64,000 bases of DNA from Humulus lupulus (GCF_963169125.1 NC_084797.1:102883868-102947867), one strand, 5' to 3'; positions 37,482 through 49,335 are shown, counted from the first letter of the stretch. Notes: generated by a model not told the origin, from the sequence alone. Numbers and translations: made by a program.

Positions 37482-38029
37482 ATGTCTAAGAAGCAGAAGA
37501 CGATGACATCTCGCATCCACCAATTAGATCCTCCCTTTGCCGCCACTTCCATCATCCTTTAGATGGATGTGCTGAAGCTAGCTAACTTGGTGCAAAAGTA
37601 TAAGCTAGGGCCTCCTATTCGCTGCATCCCTCCTACTGAGCGATGTTGCGCTCATACTCCTCATCCTGAGACGATGGCTTTCAGCGAGTTTATCCTCATG
37701 TCTGAAAGAGCTCTCCTGCTGCATCCTTTTGTTGTTGATCTATTAGACTACTTCAACATTGCTCCTTTCTAGATGGCTCCTATTGCCTGGATCACTTTAT
37801 TCTGCTTGTTCTTCCTATATCAGAAAAAATTCAAGCGAGCACCCTCACCTCAAGGGATACACTACATGTACAATCTCAAGAAGGTCCCTAGTAGTCTTGG
37901 CTTTTATTCACTTGGGAAAGCCTTTGAGGTTGAGGACTTTTTGGTTGGGTCCATCTCCAACCCAGAGAGCCGGAAGCAAAGTTTTTTCTTTACTTGGAGA
38001 GTCTCTACTACCCATAGAGATTTTCATAT
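37482..38029 (+). pseudogene. Antisense-gene exon with PF04195-like domain, second Tat element
   Basis: From ATG 37482 one frame runs to a donor near 38030. It contains the domain seen in exon 1 of the antisense gene at 17143-21423 (motifs LLLHPFVVDLLDYF, then a Trp-Ile-rich segment, then a Phe-rich SFFFTW segment). In-frame TAG stops at 37560-37562 and 37770-37772 both stand where Gln is expected. An upstream frame (about 37066-37380) may be a further exon but is uncertain. Function unknown. The gene reads opposite to the element's gag-pol. Confidence 0.72.
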
Positions 38030-38145
38030 GTCAGTTACTTCTACTTTGCTTCTCGTGTTACTCTTTTGGTTGTGCATTCCCCTTCATACTTGAGTAACTT
38101 ACCATATACAACTCTTAATCCCATTTCTCCATTTTCTTTTTCAAG

Positions 38146-38338
38146 TGTTGGGAATCCCCCTATGATTGTAGATGATGCTCCCAATCGTGTCAGGGACATC
38201 GCTCAATTGGCCGTTTGGGATAAGCAGGCTAAGATCCTCTATACCGAGGCTAACCTTTGCAAGTATGGCCTACTTTCAGAAAGCCAACCTACTTTTCTCC
38301 TGCTACTTCCTGATTGGAAGGTTTGCAAGGTCAATACT
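38146..38338 (+). pseudogene. Next antisense-gene exon, left part, cut by the chimeric element
   Basis: An acceptor (TTTTTCAAG) precedes 38146. The frame reads GNPPMIVDDAPNRVRDIAQL and on to the insertion point, like exon 2 of the antisense gene at 20138-19455. The sequence resumes at 45986 after the duplicated ATACT. Confidence 0.6.
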
Positions 38339-40703
38339 TGTAACGCCCTACTACCTTAGAGCCGTTACTTAGTGAGTTTAAAACAGAAATCGTGCTTTAG
38401 ACTGACTCTACGTGGTTTCTAAAACCAAAAGTGTGACTAAACCAGAATTTAAGGCTGTACTCTTTGAAAATGTTTAGTTTCATTGAAAACATTAAGTATC
38501 AAACATCTAGGATCCCAAAAATAAGGTTTACAAAATATTTACAACTCCAAAAATAGATTTACACCAGGTTAACCATCAAAAGAATGTGTTAATACAGCCA
38601 TATACAAAATGCCCCCAACCAAAGCAGTCGGGCAAGCCGAACATGTACGCGCTGCCCCCACGCTCTCCATACTCATGGCCGGTTGACTGACTCCTTGCTT
38701 TTACCTTCCACACAGAGCACCCGTGAGCCGAAGCCCAGCAAGAAAACCCAAATAGTACATAACATATGCATAGTATATAGCTGACATAATCCACCAATAA
38801 ATAGGAAAACCATCAGACTAAACAAGCACGGCCATGCCGCCCCAGAGGCCTTACCAAAGCCTGGGGTCTCGGTCCTCACCGTCAGGATAACTCATGTATG
38901 CCTTGGGTCCCACCCTGGCTATAAGCACCCCATGTGCTGAGTGTTACTTCCGGCCCCAAGGCCGTACCCGACCCTTGTCGCTCTCGGCCTTAGCCGTTCA
39001 TTTCATTATAATCGCACGCATAATACATTTCGAAATAATCATTCAATCATATAATAATTCACCCAAGGTCATACATTTGCAAGTAAAACAATCTAGGGCC
39101 ATGCCCTGCAATAACACTGTGGGCCCATGCCCTGATCCCGGGTGTTACGGTTTTCTTACCTTTAAATTCGATAGCCTTGATCACCTGACTCCTTGAGCAC
39201 GATCCTACTTGAGTCCTAGCGCTTACCTAAGCAAAATCCATAAGTCAAAGTCATCACCAAACCTTAAGTCCAAAACCTAGCCTCGGGACCAATCCCGAGC
39301 CGCCGGGAAGTCCTAGATCCCCAAAACAAAGTGGTGGAATCGAGCCCCGAACCCTAGGTCAAAATCCCTTAACAAAAGCCCAAAAATCCCCTTATGTGAA
39401 CAGTGCAGCGCTACAGCGCTCTAAAGAGGGCGCTGTAGCACTACAAGCAGAACCATCCCCCCAGAAACAGGGGCTAGTGCTACAGCGCCCCCTGACTAGC
39501 GCTGTAGCGCTAGTTGCAGCCAGACCAAACCCAAAATCGCTTCTTACGATTTCCTTCTACCATTTCAACCCCAAACTTGTCCAAATCATTCCAAAGCCCA
39601 AAAAAAAACTTATCAACACCTCACACTCATCCCAAGCATCCCAAGAACTCATACCCCAAGCTCAAGCAACCCAAAACTCAAGATCTACCATAATGAACCC
39701 AAAAACCAGAAATTCACTCAAACAACAAAGATAAGGTCATAGAAATCATACCGTGGATGAACCCTAGACCTCCTTAGCTTGCACCTTCACAACCTTGACC
39801 TGATTTCCCCAAAAATCCCATCTATTTAGCTCAAATACACAATTCAAACTAGTCATGCCCTAAAACTGAAATCTCCAAGAACTTACCTCAAATTTCTGAT
39901 GTGATCTTGCTAATCCCTTGCCAATCCTCAAGTCTAGCTTAGGATCCTTGATGCTCAGCCTACCCTAGCTCTCCACTGAGCTTAACTCCAAGAAAAATGA
40001 AGGAAAATGGTTGGGAGAGCCACAAACCGATTCTTTGGAACAAAAACCCTTCAGCTTTTCTCTTTTTTTTTTCCTTTTCTTCCTTCTTTCTTTCTTTTTC
40101 AGCCTTAACTCTTTTTCTACTAAATCCACTAAGTATAAAGCCCCCTTTTACTTATCTCTAACAAGCCTAAAGACCAAAGTGCCCTCCCTTAATAATTCTA
40201 AACCTTTATGCCCATGTAGGGACATTTTAGTCATAATACCCAAATTCCCACTAATTCCTCAAGTGTTCCTAATAATTCCCGCTCGCTACCCAATACCTGA
40301 TTAATCACCAATTATACATTCTTCATCATCAAGATTAACCTCAATATATTTTCCAAATTCTCATTTAAACTCCCCAGGCTTAACCCAAGCCGGGTATAGA
40401 TTCCCGCTTTGACTTTTCCGCTAACCCGCTCATTCTAGGATCGTCTCGAGTCATAGATCACAAATATCAACACAGTCATGCCCAACATGGCCAAATTACA
40501 ATTATGCTCTTTCCAAGATAATCAGGTCTACATGCATACTAATTCACATAGTCATGCATCTCAAATAATCAAATAGTCATATAACGTGCATTAAATCATA
40601 ATCATGCATTAAACTCATTAAATTCACACACAAAATCCCATTATGCCCTCCAGGCACACTACTCAAGGCCCTTAAGCCTTAATGGCGAATTTGGGTCGTT
40701 ACA
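38339..40703 (-). repeat. 3' LTR of the chimeric element (2.3-kb family)
   Basis: On minus it begins TGTAACGACCC and ends GTAGTAGGGCGTTACA. It belongs to the same subfamily as the solo LTRs at 46384-48642 and 61008-63289, which share the GGTAGTAGGGCGTTACA-like end. A GC-rich block built on AGCGCTACAGCGCT lies at about 39400-39520. Confidence 0.9.
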
Positions 40704-40717
40704 ACTATCCCCTCCTC
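40704..40717 (-). other. Polypurine tract of the chimeric element
   Basis: On minus GAGGAGGGGATAGT directly precedes the LTR. Confidence 0.8.
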
Positions 40718-40739
40718 ATGAAAATTTCGTCCTCAAAAT

Positions 40740-43700
40740 TTACCTGAACAACTCGGGATACCGCTCCCGCATATCCGACTCCAGTTCCCATGTTGCCTCT
40801 TCAACCTTGCTATTCCTCCACAATATTTTAACCAAGGCGATGGTCTTGTTCCTCAAGATTTTGTCTTTTCTATCAAGGATCTGAACAGGCTTTTCTTCGT
40901 ATGATAAATCCCGATCCAACTCCAAATTCTCAAAGCTCAACACATGAGTAGTATCCGATACATACTTCCGAAGCATGGATACATGAAACACGTCATGAAC
41001 CCCTGATAGAGCTGGAGGCATTACTAACCTGTAAGCCACCTCCCCGACTCGCTCTAGAACCTCAAAGGGGCCAACAAACCTGGGACTCAGCTTGCCCCGA
41101 ACGCCGAATCGTTTTACTCCTCTCAGAGGTGAAACCCTGAGGAATACATGATCACCAACCTGAAATTCCACGCTCATGCGTCTCTGATTTGAATAACTCT
41201 TCTGGCGACTCTGGGAGGCGAGCATACGAGCTCTAATTTTCTCAAGTGCCTCATTGGTCCTCTGAACCATCTCAGGACCTAAATACCTCCTCTCACCTAC
41301 CTCATCCCAGTGAATCGGTGATCTGCACTTTCTCCCATACAGCGTCTCATACGGAGCCACTCCGATAGTCGCCTGATAACTATTATTGTACGAGAACTCA
41401 ATCAGAGGGAGATACCTACTCCAAGATCCCCCAAAATCCATCACACAAGCTCGTAACATGTCCTCCAGTATCTGTATTGTCCTCTCGGACTGTCCATCCA
41501 TCTGAGGATGATAAGCAGTACTAAACCGAAGCTGTGTGCCCATTGCCTTCTGTAGGCTCTTCCAAAACTTGGAAGTGAAAGTGGGGTCTCTGTCGAATAC
41601 TATCGACCTCGGAGCCCCATGAAGTCGAACAATCTCCTTCACATAAAGCTCTGCATACTGCTCCACAGTATAAGTTGTCTTCACAGGTAAGAAGTGGGCG
41701 GACTTAGTATACCTGTCCACAATCACCCATACCGAGTCATGCTGACCCACTGTCTTTGGCAATCCAACCACAAAGTCCATGGCAATATCTTCCCATTTCC
41801 ACTCGGGAATCCCTAGAGGCTGTAATAATCCTGCTGGCCTTTGATGTTCAGCCTTAATCTACTGACAGGTTAAGCATCTAGCCACATAGTCCACCACGTC
41901 CCTCTTCATGCCTGACCACCAATATAAAACCTTCAAGTTATGGTACATCTTCGTAGAACCTGGGTGCAAGGAGTAGGGAGTGGTATGAGACTCGTCCAGA
42001 ATCTCTCGCGAAATTTCTGGATCAATCGGAACACAAATCCGTCCTTTGTACTTCAATAAACCCTTCTCAGAAATAGAGAAGTCCTTAGCTGCTCCAGTTA
42101 GGACATTCTCTCTACGTTCAACTAACTGGGGGTCCCTTCCCTGTGCTTCCTTAATCCTCTCAAGGAGCGTTGACTGGAGAGTAATGTTGGCTAACCTACC
42201 AACCACTAACTCTATACCTGCTCTGGCCATCTCTCCGGCTAGTCTGTCAGATATCTGTCTCGAAATATACAGCTGTCCTGGGCCCCTCCGGCTCAATGCA
42301 TCAGCCACTACATTAGCCTTCCCAGGATGGTACAGGATATCACAATCGTAATCCTTTACCAGCTCTAGCCACCGTCTCTGGCGCATATTCAAGTCCTTCT
42401 GGGTAAAGAAATACTTAAGACTTTTGTGATCAGTGTATATCTCGCTTCTCTCTCCATACAGATAGTGTCTCCAAACCTTACGTGCGAATACCACTGCAGC
42501 TAACTCCAGGTCATGCGTGGGATATCTCTGCTCATACTCCTTTAATTTCCTTGATGCATACGCTATCACTTTCCTAGCCTGCATCAACACGCATCCCAGA
42601 CCCTGTCTAGAAGCGTCACAGTAGACCACAAACTTCTCATCATCTGTTGGCAGGCTTAGCACTGGTGCAGTAATCAACCGCCGCTTCAACTCCTTAAAGC
42701 TGTTCTCACATCGATCTATCCACACATACTTGGTCTTCTTCCTTGTCAATTCTGTCAATGGAGTAGCAATTATGGAGAACCCCTCTACAAACCGCCGGTA
42801 GTAACCTGCTAGTCCAAGGAAACTTCTAACTTCAGGAACATTGCTGGGTCTAGGCCAATCTCTTACTGCTTCCGTCTTGCTTGGGTCGACCAATAACCCA
42901 TCCTTACTGATAATATGGCCCAGAAATGAAACTTGCGATAACCAGAACTCGCATTTGCTAAACTTAGCATATAACTTATGCTCTCTTAACTACTGCAACA
43001 CCAGGCGCAGATGATTCTCATGCTCTGTCTCTGACTGGGAGTACACTAGGATATCATCAATAAATACAATCACAAACCTATCTAGATAGTCCTTGAAAAT
43101 TCTGTTCATCAAATCCATAAATGCTGCTGGGGCATTGGTTAATCCAAAGGACATAACCAGAAATTCATAATGCCCATACCGTGTCCGAAAAGCAGACTTT
43201 GGTACGTCCTCTTCTTTGATCCTCAACTGATAGTAGCCTGATCGGAGATCAATCTTCGAAAACACTGTACTCCCTTGAAGCTGATCAAATAAATCATCGA
43301 TCCTAGGCAATGGATACTTGTTCTTGATGGTCAACTTATTCAACTCGCTGTAGTCAATGCACATCCTGAGCGATCCATCCTTTTTCTTAACAAATAATAC
43401 TGGAGCACCCCATGGCGAGAAACTCGGTCTGACAAACCCCAATTCCAGTAGTTCCTGCAACTGAAACTTCAATTCCTTTAATTCTACCGAAGCCATTCTG
43501 TAGGGTGCCTTGGATACTAGCTCTGCTCCCGGAGCCAACTCTATGACGAACTTAATCTCCCGCTATGGCGGCAATCCTGGCAGATCTGCTGGAAACAAGT
43601 CTGGAAACTCATAGACCTCTCTGGTTTCATTCGGTCCCACTGCTGCCACCTTGGAGGAATCTACAATGCTCGCTAGGAATCCTATGCAACCCTCCTGCAT

Positions 43701-44159
43701 CAGGTCTCTAGCCTTTAGTGCTGAGATCATAGGCACCCGCAGTCCATTCAACGTTCCCACAAACACAAAGGGTACCTCGCCATCTGGTTCAAAGGTTACC
43801 ATTCATCGCTTACAGTCAATTGTTGCTCCATACCACGTTAACCAATCCATTCCTAGTATTATATCAAAATCGTCCATATCTAGTTCGACCAGGTCAACAA
43901 ACAATTCTCTACCGTCTATAACTACTGGTAATGCTCTAACCCACCTCCTAGAGACTACCAGTTCCCCTGTTGGCAATAAAGTCTGAAAACCCCTAGCATA
44001 CAAAATACTAGGTCTACAAAGCTGATAAATCACCCTAGTAGACACAAATGAGTGAGTAGCACCCGAATCAATCAATGTAGTAAACAAGGAACCAGTGCTA
44101 AAAATCTGACCTGTGACCACTGAGGGACTGGCCTCTGCCTCAGTCTGAGTCAAAGTGAA
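40740..44159 (-). pseudogene. pol: pol of a Tekay-like chromovirus, frame kept but with stops
   Basis: One minus-strand frame continues without indels from gag. Protease has DSGATHSF with Asp at 44069-44067. RT (about 43538-42990) carries FIDDILVYS near 43061-43040. RNase H starts with the YCDAS motif near 42650. Integrase has an HHCC finger (about 41990-41859) and a DD35E core with Asp 41777-41775, Asp 41594-41592 and Glu 41486-41484. A chromodomain closes the protein (about 40910-40740, VQILDRKDK to the WELE motif), the mark of chromoviruses. Premature stops: TGA 43805-43803, TAG 43565-43563, 42992-42990 and 41861-41859. Each TAG stands where Gln is the expected residue. The copy is inactive. 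Confidence 0.9.
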
Positions 44160-45269
44160 AACCCTAGCAGGAGCGAGGCTGTCTCCCTGCCTTGGCTCCT
44201 CTTTCTTAGCCTGCGGGCAGTCTTTCTTCAAGTGGTTGGTGCTCCCACAAATAAAGCATGCCCTGGTCCAGCACTCGCTCTGATGCCGTCGCCTGCATCG
44301 AGAACACATCAGAAAGTTCCTCCAGCTGTCATTTCCGCCCTAACGGCCACTCATTGAACCGCGAACCCTCCTATCAGAACCATAAGGAGCAAATGAATCT
44401 GGTGCTCTTCTCTTCTGCTAACTGGGGTCGCTGCCCCGGCTAGGCCCAGAAGAAGAAGGCACTGCCCTCCTGGTATCGCGCCTAGCAGCGCTATCCTTCC
44501 AGATCTGATCCTCAGCCCTCTCAGCAATAAGGGCCTTGTCCACCACTTGCGCATAGGTAGTCTCTGGAGCCAATGTAATACTCACATCACAGGCGATCAT
44601 TACATTTAATCCCCGTATAAACCTATCTCTCCTGGCCGCATCAGTCGGCACTGGCTCTGGCGCAAACTTCGCCAATCTGTCGAATACCAGGGCGTACTCG
44701 GTGACGGATAACCTGCTCTAAGTCAGGTTGATAAACTCATCAGCTTTCGCAGCTCGAACTGCTACGCTGTAGTACTTCTCGTTAAAAATGCTCTTGAATT
44801 CTTCCCAAGTCATAGTTGCAGTATCCCTTCGCTGCCTTACCACATCCCACCATATTCTTGCATCATTTCTAAGCATATAACTGGCACAATCAACCCTATC
44901 CTTCCCTTCAACCCTCATGAAGTCCAAGATTACAGAAATCGTACTCATCCACTGCTCAGCCTGCAATGGGTCTGCTCCGCCCTCAAAGGTAGGAGGTTGC
45001 TGTTTTCTGAATCTTTCATATAGAGGTTCCAACCTGTTCTCAGTCACAGGTTGAACCGGAGCTGGTACTACACTCGGCTGTAGTGGTAACCCAGTGGCTG
45101 GTGGAGGATCTGGTTGCCTCAACTGACTAAGCTCTTCCTCTGTTCTCTTCAATCTAGCCTCCATTTCGGCTAAAATCTGCTGCCAGTTCTGAGGAGCAGG
45201 TGGAGGGTCCTGACCCTGGTTGTCATCCTCGGCCCGAATGCCGCGGAGTCTCGATGATTGACGAGGCAT
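44160..45269 (-). pseudogene. gag: gag of the chromovirus part
   Basis: Starts at ATG 45269 (MPRQSSRLRGIR), followed by a coiled Gln/Glu-rich stretch and a Pro-rich linker. The capsid domain runs about 45050-44640 (QAEQWMSTI and the RIWWDVV motif). A CCHC zinc knuckle (CFICGSTNHLKKDC) lies at 44258-44217, preceded by a Cys-rich segment. The frame is the same as pol. TAG stops at 44720-44718, 44420-44418 and 44342-44340 are the only breaks, all consistent with CAG to TAG. The longer open frame up to 45425 is leader sequence. Confidence 0.88.
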
Positions 45270-45593
45270 TACAACTAAATGCCTGCAATCAGTGACACCG
45301 CTCATCAGGCATGATAACAAGGTCCGAATTCCACCTCTCAATCTCAACAACAACCAAATCAACAATCCAACATAACATATAGATATCATACAGCACACAA
45401 CGGGCCTTGCCCTGGCATCATGCATATGTTATTTCACTCATCATGCTCATAACAACCTAAGCAGGCACACAAAGCAATAAACACATATTTAGATATATAT
45501 CAATCGACCATACCAATCAACCCTGAGTCGAGCTTTTCAATGGCAGCGTGCGTACATGTTCAGTGAATCTCTAGAACCAATAAACCTTGGCTC

Positions 45594-45605
45594 GCTCTGA
45601 TACCA
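45594..45605 (-). other. Primer-binding site, initiator-Met type
   Basis: On minus TGGTATCAGAGC, the standard site complementary to the 3' end of initiator Met tRNA. It is separated from the LTR by TAA. Both Cassandra and chromoviruses use this site, so it is a natural joining point. Confidence 0.9.
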
Positions 45606-45608
45606 TTA

Positions 45609-45980
45609 TGTGACGCCCCACGTCACTATGGCTACTTTCTGAAATGACGACTGGCCCTACAAACCAAGACAAGTCTTTCCAGCGTGCTTTGTCCTCACTC
45701 GCACACTTCTTGGGAAAACTTCCCAGGAGGTCACCCATCCCTAGATTACTCCAGGCCAAGCACGCTTAACCATGGAGTTCTCAAGTGATGGGCTACCGAA
45801 AAGAAGATGCACCTTCCTGATATAGGTAGTACCCATCAATCCATTTAAGCCTTCTTCAACTGTGTAGTCCCATACCTACACAGTCTTAGAATCATTACAC
45901 TTGACCTTCCCCAGGCAGTGTGGGATTGCACAGCTTACCCGGTCTTTCCCCTTACGGATCACGGGATTCTGACTGCCACA
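45609..45980 (-). repeat. Cassandra-like 5' LTR with 5S rRNA-derived segment
   Basis: On minus it begins TGTGGCAGTC and ends GGGGCGTCACA, 372 bp. Within it 45796-45712 matches the internal-promoter half of plant 5S rRNA: TTAAGCGTGCTTGG (box A region), GATGGGTGACC, then CTCCTGGGAAG (box C region). A 5S-like segment in the LTR is the defining trait of Cassandra TRIM elements, which have no coding capacity. The left half of 5S is not preserved. Confidence 0.85.
45712..45796 (-). other. 5S rRNA-like segment inside the LTR
   Basis: About 85 bases resemble 5S rRNA from the AACTCC region through the GGGAAGT region, with substitutions after the GCTTGG. It is a derived promoter-like segment, not a 5S gene: the 5' third and the normal 3' end are missing. 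Confidence 0.8.
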
Positions 45981-45985
45981 ATACT

Positions 45986-46383
45986 AGTGGCCACGAGGTT
46001 TTTTTGAAGGACAACATTGGTCCTTCGTCGTCCTTCATTATTCGTATTCGAGCATTAGCCTTTGCTAGGAACACGTCTTCTGCTATACTTCCTAGGTCTT
46101 CGCCACCTACTCAATTTAAGAGGCATTTTTCTGTGCTTTCTCTCTCTCATACTACTCGTCTCTCGACTTTGTCACAAGATCCAGTGTTTCCTGGCTCTTC
46201 TCGAGCTGATGAGGCTAGTCCACGGACTCCTGTTGTGACTAGATCTTGTGTTGACTTTTCACTCGAGGTATGGGATTTTAGATCTACACTTTCTTCCTCG
46301 CATTCGACGAGTGGTCCCGATCACTTTATGGGTCAGTTGACCAAAAGAAGAACTCCCACTCATGGATACATTATTTGACTACT
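45986..46383 (+). pseudogene. Antisense-gene exon, continuation after the chimeric element
   Basis: Ser/Thr/Pro-rich coding-like sequence (frame about 46040-46376) between the chimeric element and a solo LTR. Position and composition fit the middle exons of the antisense gene. No catalytic motif is seen. Confidence 0.5.
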
Positions 46384-48642
46384 TGTAACGCCCTACTACC
46401 TTAGAGTCGTTACCATGTGAGTAATAAATGTGCCATTAGCTTAAATATCAATGTTTTAGGTTAAAAGTGTGACTAAATTGAAATAAACTCGTTTGATGAC
46501 ATTAATTATAAAGATTTGGATATTTATCAAAATCATAGAAAGTTATACATTTGGGATCCCAAAATACATTTTAGAAAATGTATTACAACTAAAAATATAA
46601 ATACGGTCGACCAAAGCGACAAAAAAAACCATTACAGTGCATTTCCAAAAATAACCCATGTCGTGACATCCAGGTAGGTCGAACATGTACTCGTCATTCC
46701 ATGCTCTTCGTACTCATGGTTGGTCAACCTTTCCATTGCCCTTACCTGCACCACAGAGCACCCGTGAGCCAAAGCCTAGCAAGAAAACTCAACATATAAC
46801 AAATCATACATATCAATCAACATTCTACAGCAAAACAATCAACACACTAAACACATAGCGCCCTACGCCGACCCAGGTGCTTTACCAGGCCTTGGGTTCG
46901 CGGTCTTCATCGAGCGGGTGGATACAAATCCTTGGAGGTTCTTGCCCTAGCAGCCTACACTCAGCATGCTCAACGTCAATTCTGGCCCCTTGCCGTACCC
47001 GGATTCGTGCCATTTTCGGCCTTCGCCGTTCCAAACCTTCGCCGTACTCAACCTTCATCGTTCATTCACAAACATGAATAACACAGCATAGCATTCATAG
47101 ACATTCACACGTATATTAAATATAAGCAATAGGGCCACACCTTGAAACATAAACAATAAGGGCCATGCCCTGCTCTACGGGTACAACCGTTTTCTTACCT
47201 GTGTCCCGAGCTTCTTGATTACCGCGATCTCGAGCACAGTCCTCTATCCATAACTTTGTTGAAAACCTAGTCACAACGCATTCATAATAACCATCCATAA
47301 AGCCCTACAAAATATGAACTTCAGAATATTAATCTAGCCTCTGGGACCTTGAATTCTACTAAACCTGGTAGTAGAATACTTCCCGATCCTTAACATTTGG
47401 GTTCCCAAGCTTAAAACCCTCAAACAACCAATATTTTATATTTGAGTGGTGGCCCAGCCCTTAAGGGCCACGGTGTGCTCAAGTCAGAGCAAAAAGTACT
47501 CTCTGCTAAAGAGCACGACCGTGGTGTGTTATACCCTGCGCCACAGCACATAGGCAAATTTTCGAGGCCCCTAGGACTCAATATTCAAACGGGCCGCGGC
47601 GCCAGATGAACAGGGCCAGGGCTCATGCCTGAAAACCAAGAATTACCACTAATTCTCTACGTTTTTCCTTAAGTCTAAACCCATAATTCACATTCCAAAG
47701 ACCATTTAAACCCAGAACTGAGCCTAGATTTCCTATCCTCACAGCTTATGCATCATAACCACCCCATAAATGTTTTCATATCCTCATCAATGCTCAAAAT
47801 CAAACTAAAGTTTATTCCCCCATGCAAGCTTTTAGTTCAGCAAAATTCTACAGATCAGGTTAAGTTTAGGCCCTTACCTCTGAGATATGTTCAACCTTGA
47901 GCTAATCCCCAAGCAGAGCAAGTCCAATCCACCAATTCATTAGCCTAGAATCCTCAAAGTTCCATTAAAACCTCCAAGCACCAAAGAGAGGGAGAGGAAA
48001 CGAGTAAGAGAGAGAGAGTTCTGAGAGTTTTGTTTTCTTCTATTGTTTTCTTAGTTCTAGTGGTTTCTCAAAGTTACTCAGCCTACTCTAAACCATTCCT
48101 TAGTACAAAATGACTCAATTACCCATAAGGTAAATCTTAAATCCTTGACACCACCAAGGGTAATCACATCAATTGCCACATCCCAATAAATCTTTGAGGG
48201 TTCCTATAAATCCCCATTTAGTCTCGACATACTTAATCAGTCGCTAAATTACTACCTATTATCTAGTGAATCCCGAACACCAACTGTGTTCCCAAAATAC
48301 CCCTAGGCTCTTCCCAAGATGGGTATTCGAACCTGTTGTGACTATTTTTCTATTCCACTTCCTAGGACCGTCTTGGATCGCACATCACAAATATATCACC
48401 ACACTCTTGTGGTATCAATCACAACACACATATATATATCACATTTATGCCCTATGTAGGCCAAAATTACAAATATGCCCCTAATAATCAAATTAGGCTC
48501 ACATGCATATTTAATTCACCTAAACATGCATTTCTAATCAAATAATCATTAAATTCACATATTAGCATAGTTAAATCAATTATTTCCCTCCTAACACGTT
48601 AATCAAGGCCCTAAGCCCTATTAAAAAATTTGGGACGCTACA
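46384..48642 (-). mobile_element. Solo LTR of the 2.3-kb family, TSD CTACT
   Basis: On minus it begins TGTAGCGTCCC and ends GTAGTAGGGCGTTACA, 2259 bp, flanked by CTACT at 46379-46383 and 48643-48647. A GC-rich block lies at about 47455-47630. No internal region remains. Confidence 0.93.
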
Positions 48643-49335
48643 CTACTCACCATGGGGAGGCCTTCATTTTTAAGGCGGAGGGATTTTCCAAGGTCGAGTG
48701 GAGGGGCATTTTGGACTTGATAGGGGATGATCTGAGCGAGGGTCTCTTGAAGTCGGCTACTCAGGTGAGCCTTTTTATAATTGTTCCTTTGCATGTTTCG
48801 TTACTTCTTTTTCATTTGCGCTAATCATTTTTCACCATTACTTGTGTCTTTTTTTTTTAGAGTTTCGTTGTTGCTCACCGTCTAGCTTCTTTTGAGGCTG
48901 AAGTGTCCCGCCTGAAATAGGAGCTCAAGGCTTTGAGGGGTGGTCTCATTCAGGCAAAAGCAGTATAGGCTTGAACTTCAGGTTTAAGACCACGAAGGTG
49001 AGCTTGCTGGGGTAGTTCGTGAGAAAAATGTTGTTGAGGTAAAGCTCTCTACTATCATTGAGAAGAAAGAGCTTCTCACTGCCAAACTAGATTCCCTAGA
49101 AGTTAATTCCTTGAAAACCACAATTACTTCATTGGAAGCAAAGGTTGGCTCACTAGAGACCACTCAGATGAAGGTCGAGGATGAAGCCACATAGAATCTT
49201 CTTTTTACGGTGTAGATCATCAACACCAACTTTGATTTCTCTCACTTTGGAGAAGACGCGATCCAGCTTGCTGCTGAATGGGGTGCCAACAAAAATTCAT
49301 CCACTCCTAGGCATGGCGACTCGAGAGTGGATTGA
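48643..49335 (+). pseudogene. Antisense-gene 3' exons: short domain and coiled coil
   Basis: The first exon ends at 48764 (LLKSATQ), then comes a 96-bp GT-AG intron (48765-48860) in phase 0. The last exon is a heptad-rich coiled coil (about 48861-49180) with a short acidic tail ending TGA 49333-49335. This matches the exon 3/exon 4 junction of the antisense gene at 17143-21423, also phase 0. Breaks: TAG 48918-48920, a frame change near 48950, TAA 48985-48987, TAG 49192-49194 and 49213-49215. All these stops fit C-to-T changes of Gln codons. Confidence 0.7.

Larger units (their letters stand above)
38339..45980 (-). mobile_element. Chimeric LTR retrotransposon: Cassandra-like 5' LTR, chromovirus gag-pol and 3' LTR
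   Basis: Bounded by perfect duplications ATACT at 38334-38338 and 45981-45985. The order on minus is 372-bp 5' LTR (45980-45609) with a 5S rRNA-like segment, 3-base spacer, PBS TGGTATCAGAGC (45605-45594), leader, gag-pol with chromodomain (45269-40740), polypurine tract (40717-40704), 2365-bp 3' LTR (40703-38339). The two LTRs are unrelated. The 3' LTR is not a separate later insertion: its inner flank (ACTAT) does not match ATACT, and it abuts the polypurine tract. A molecule with two different LTRs therefore appears to have been integrated as such. Confidence 0.85.

Noticed and set aside
40740..45269. TAG as a recoded or read-through codon
   Set aside because: Six or more TAG sites scattered through gag and pol, the same pattern in other families and a standard plant nuclear code make mutation the simpler cause.
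45712..45796. A 5S rRNA gene
   Set aside because: Only the promoter half is similar, it is inside an LTR, and a full 120-base 5S with terminator is absent.
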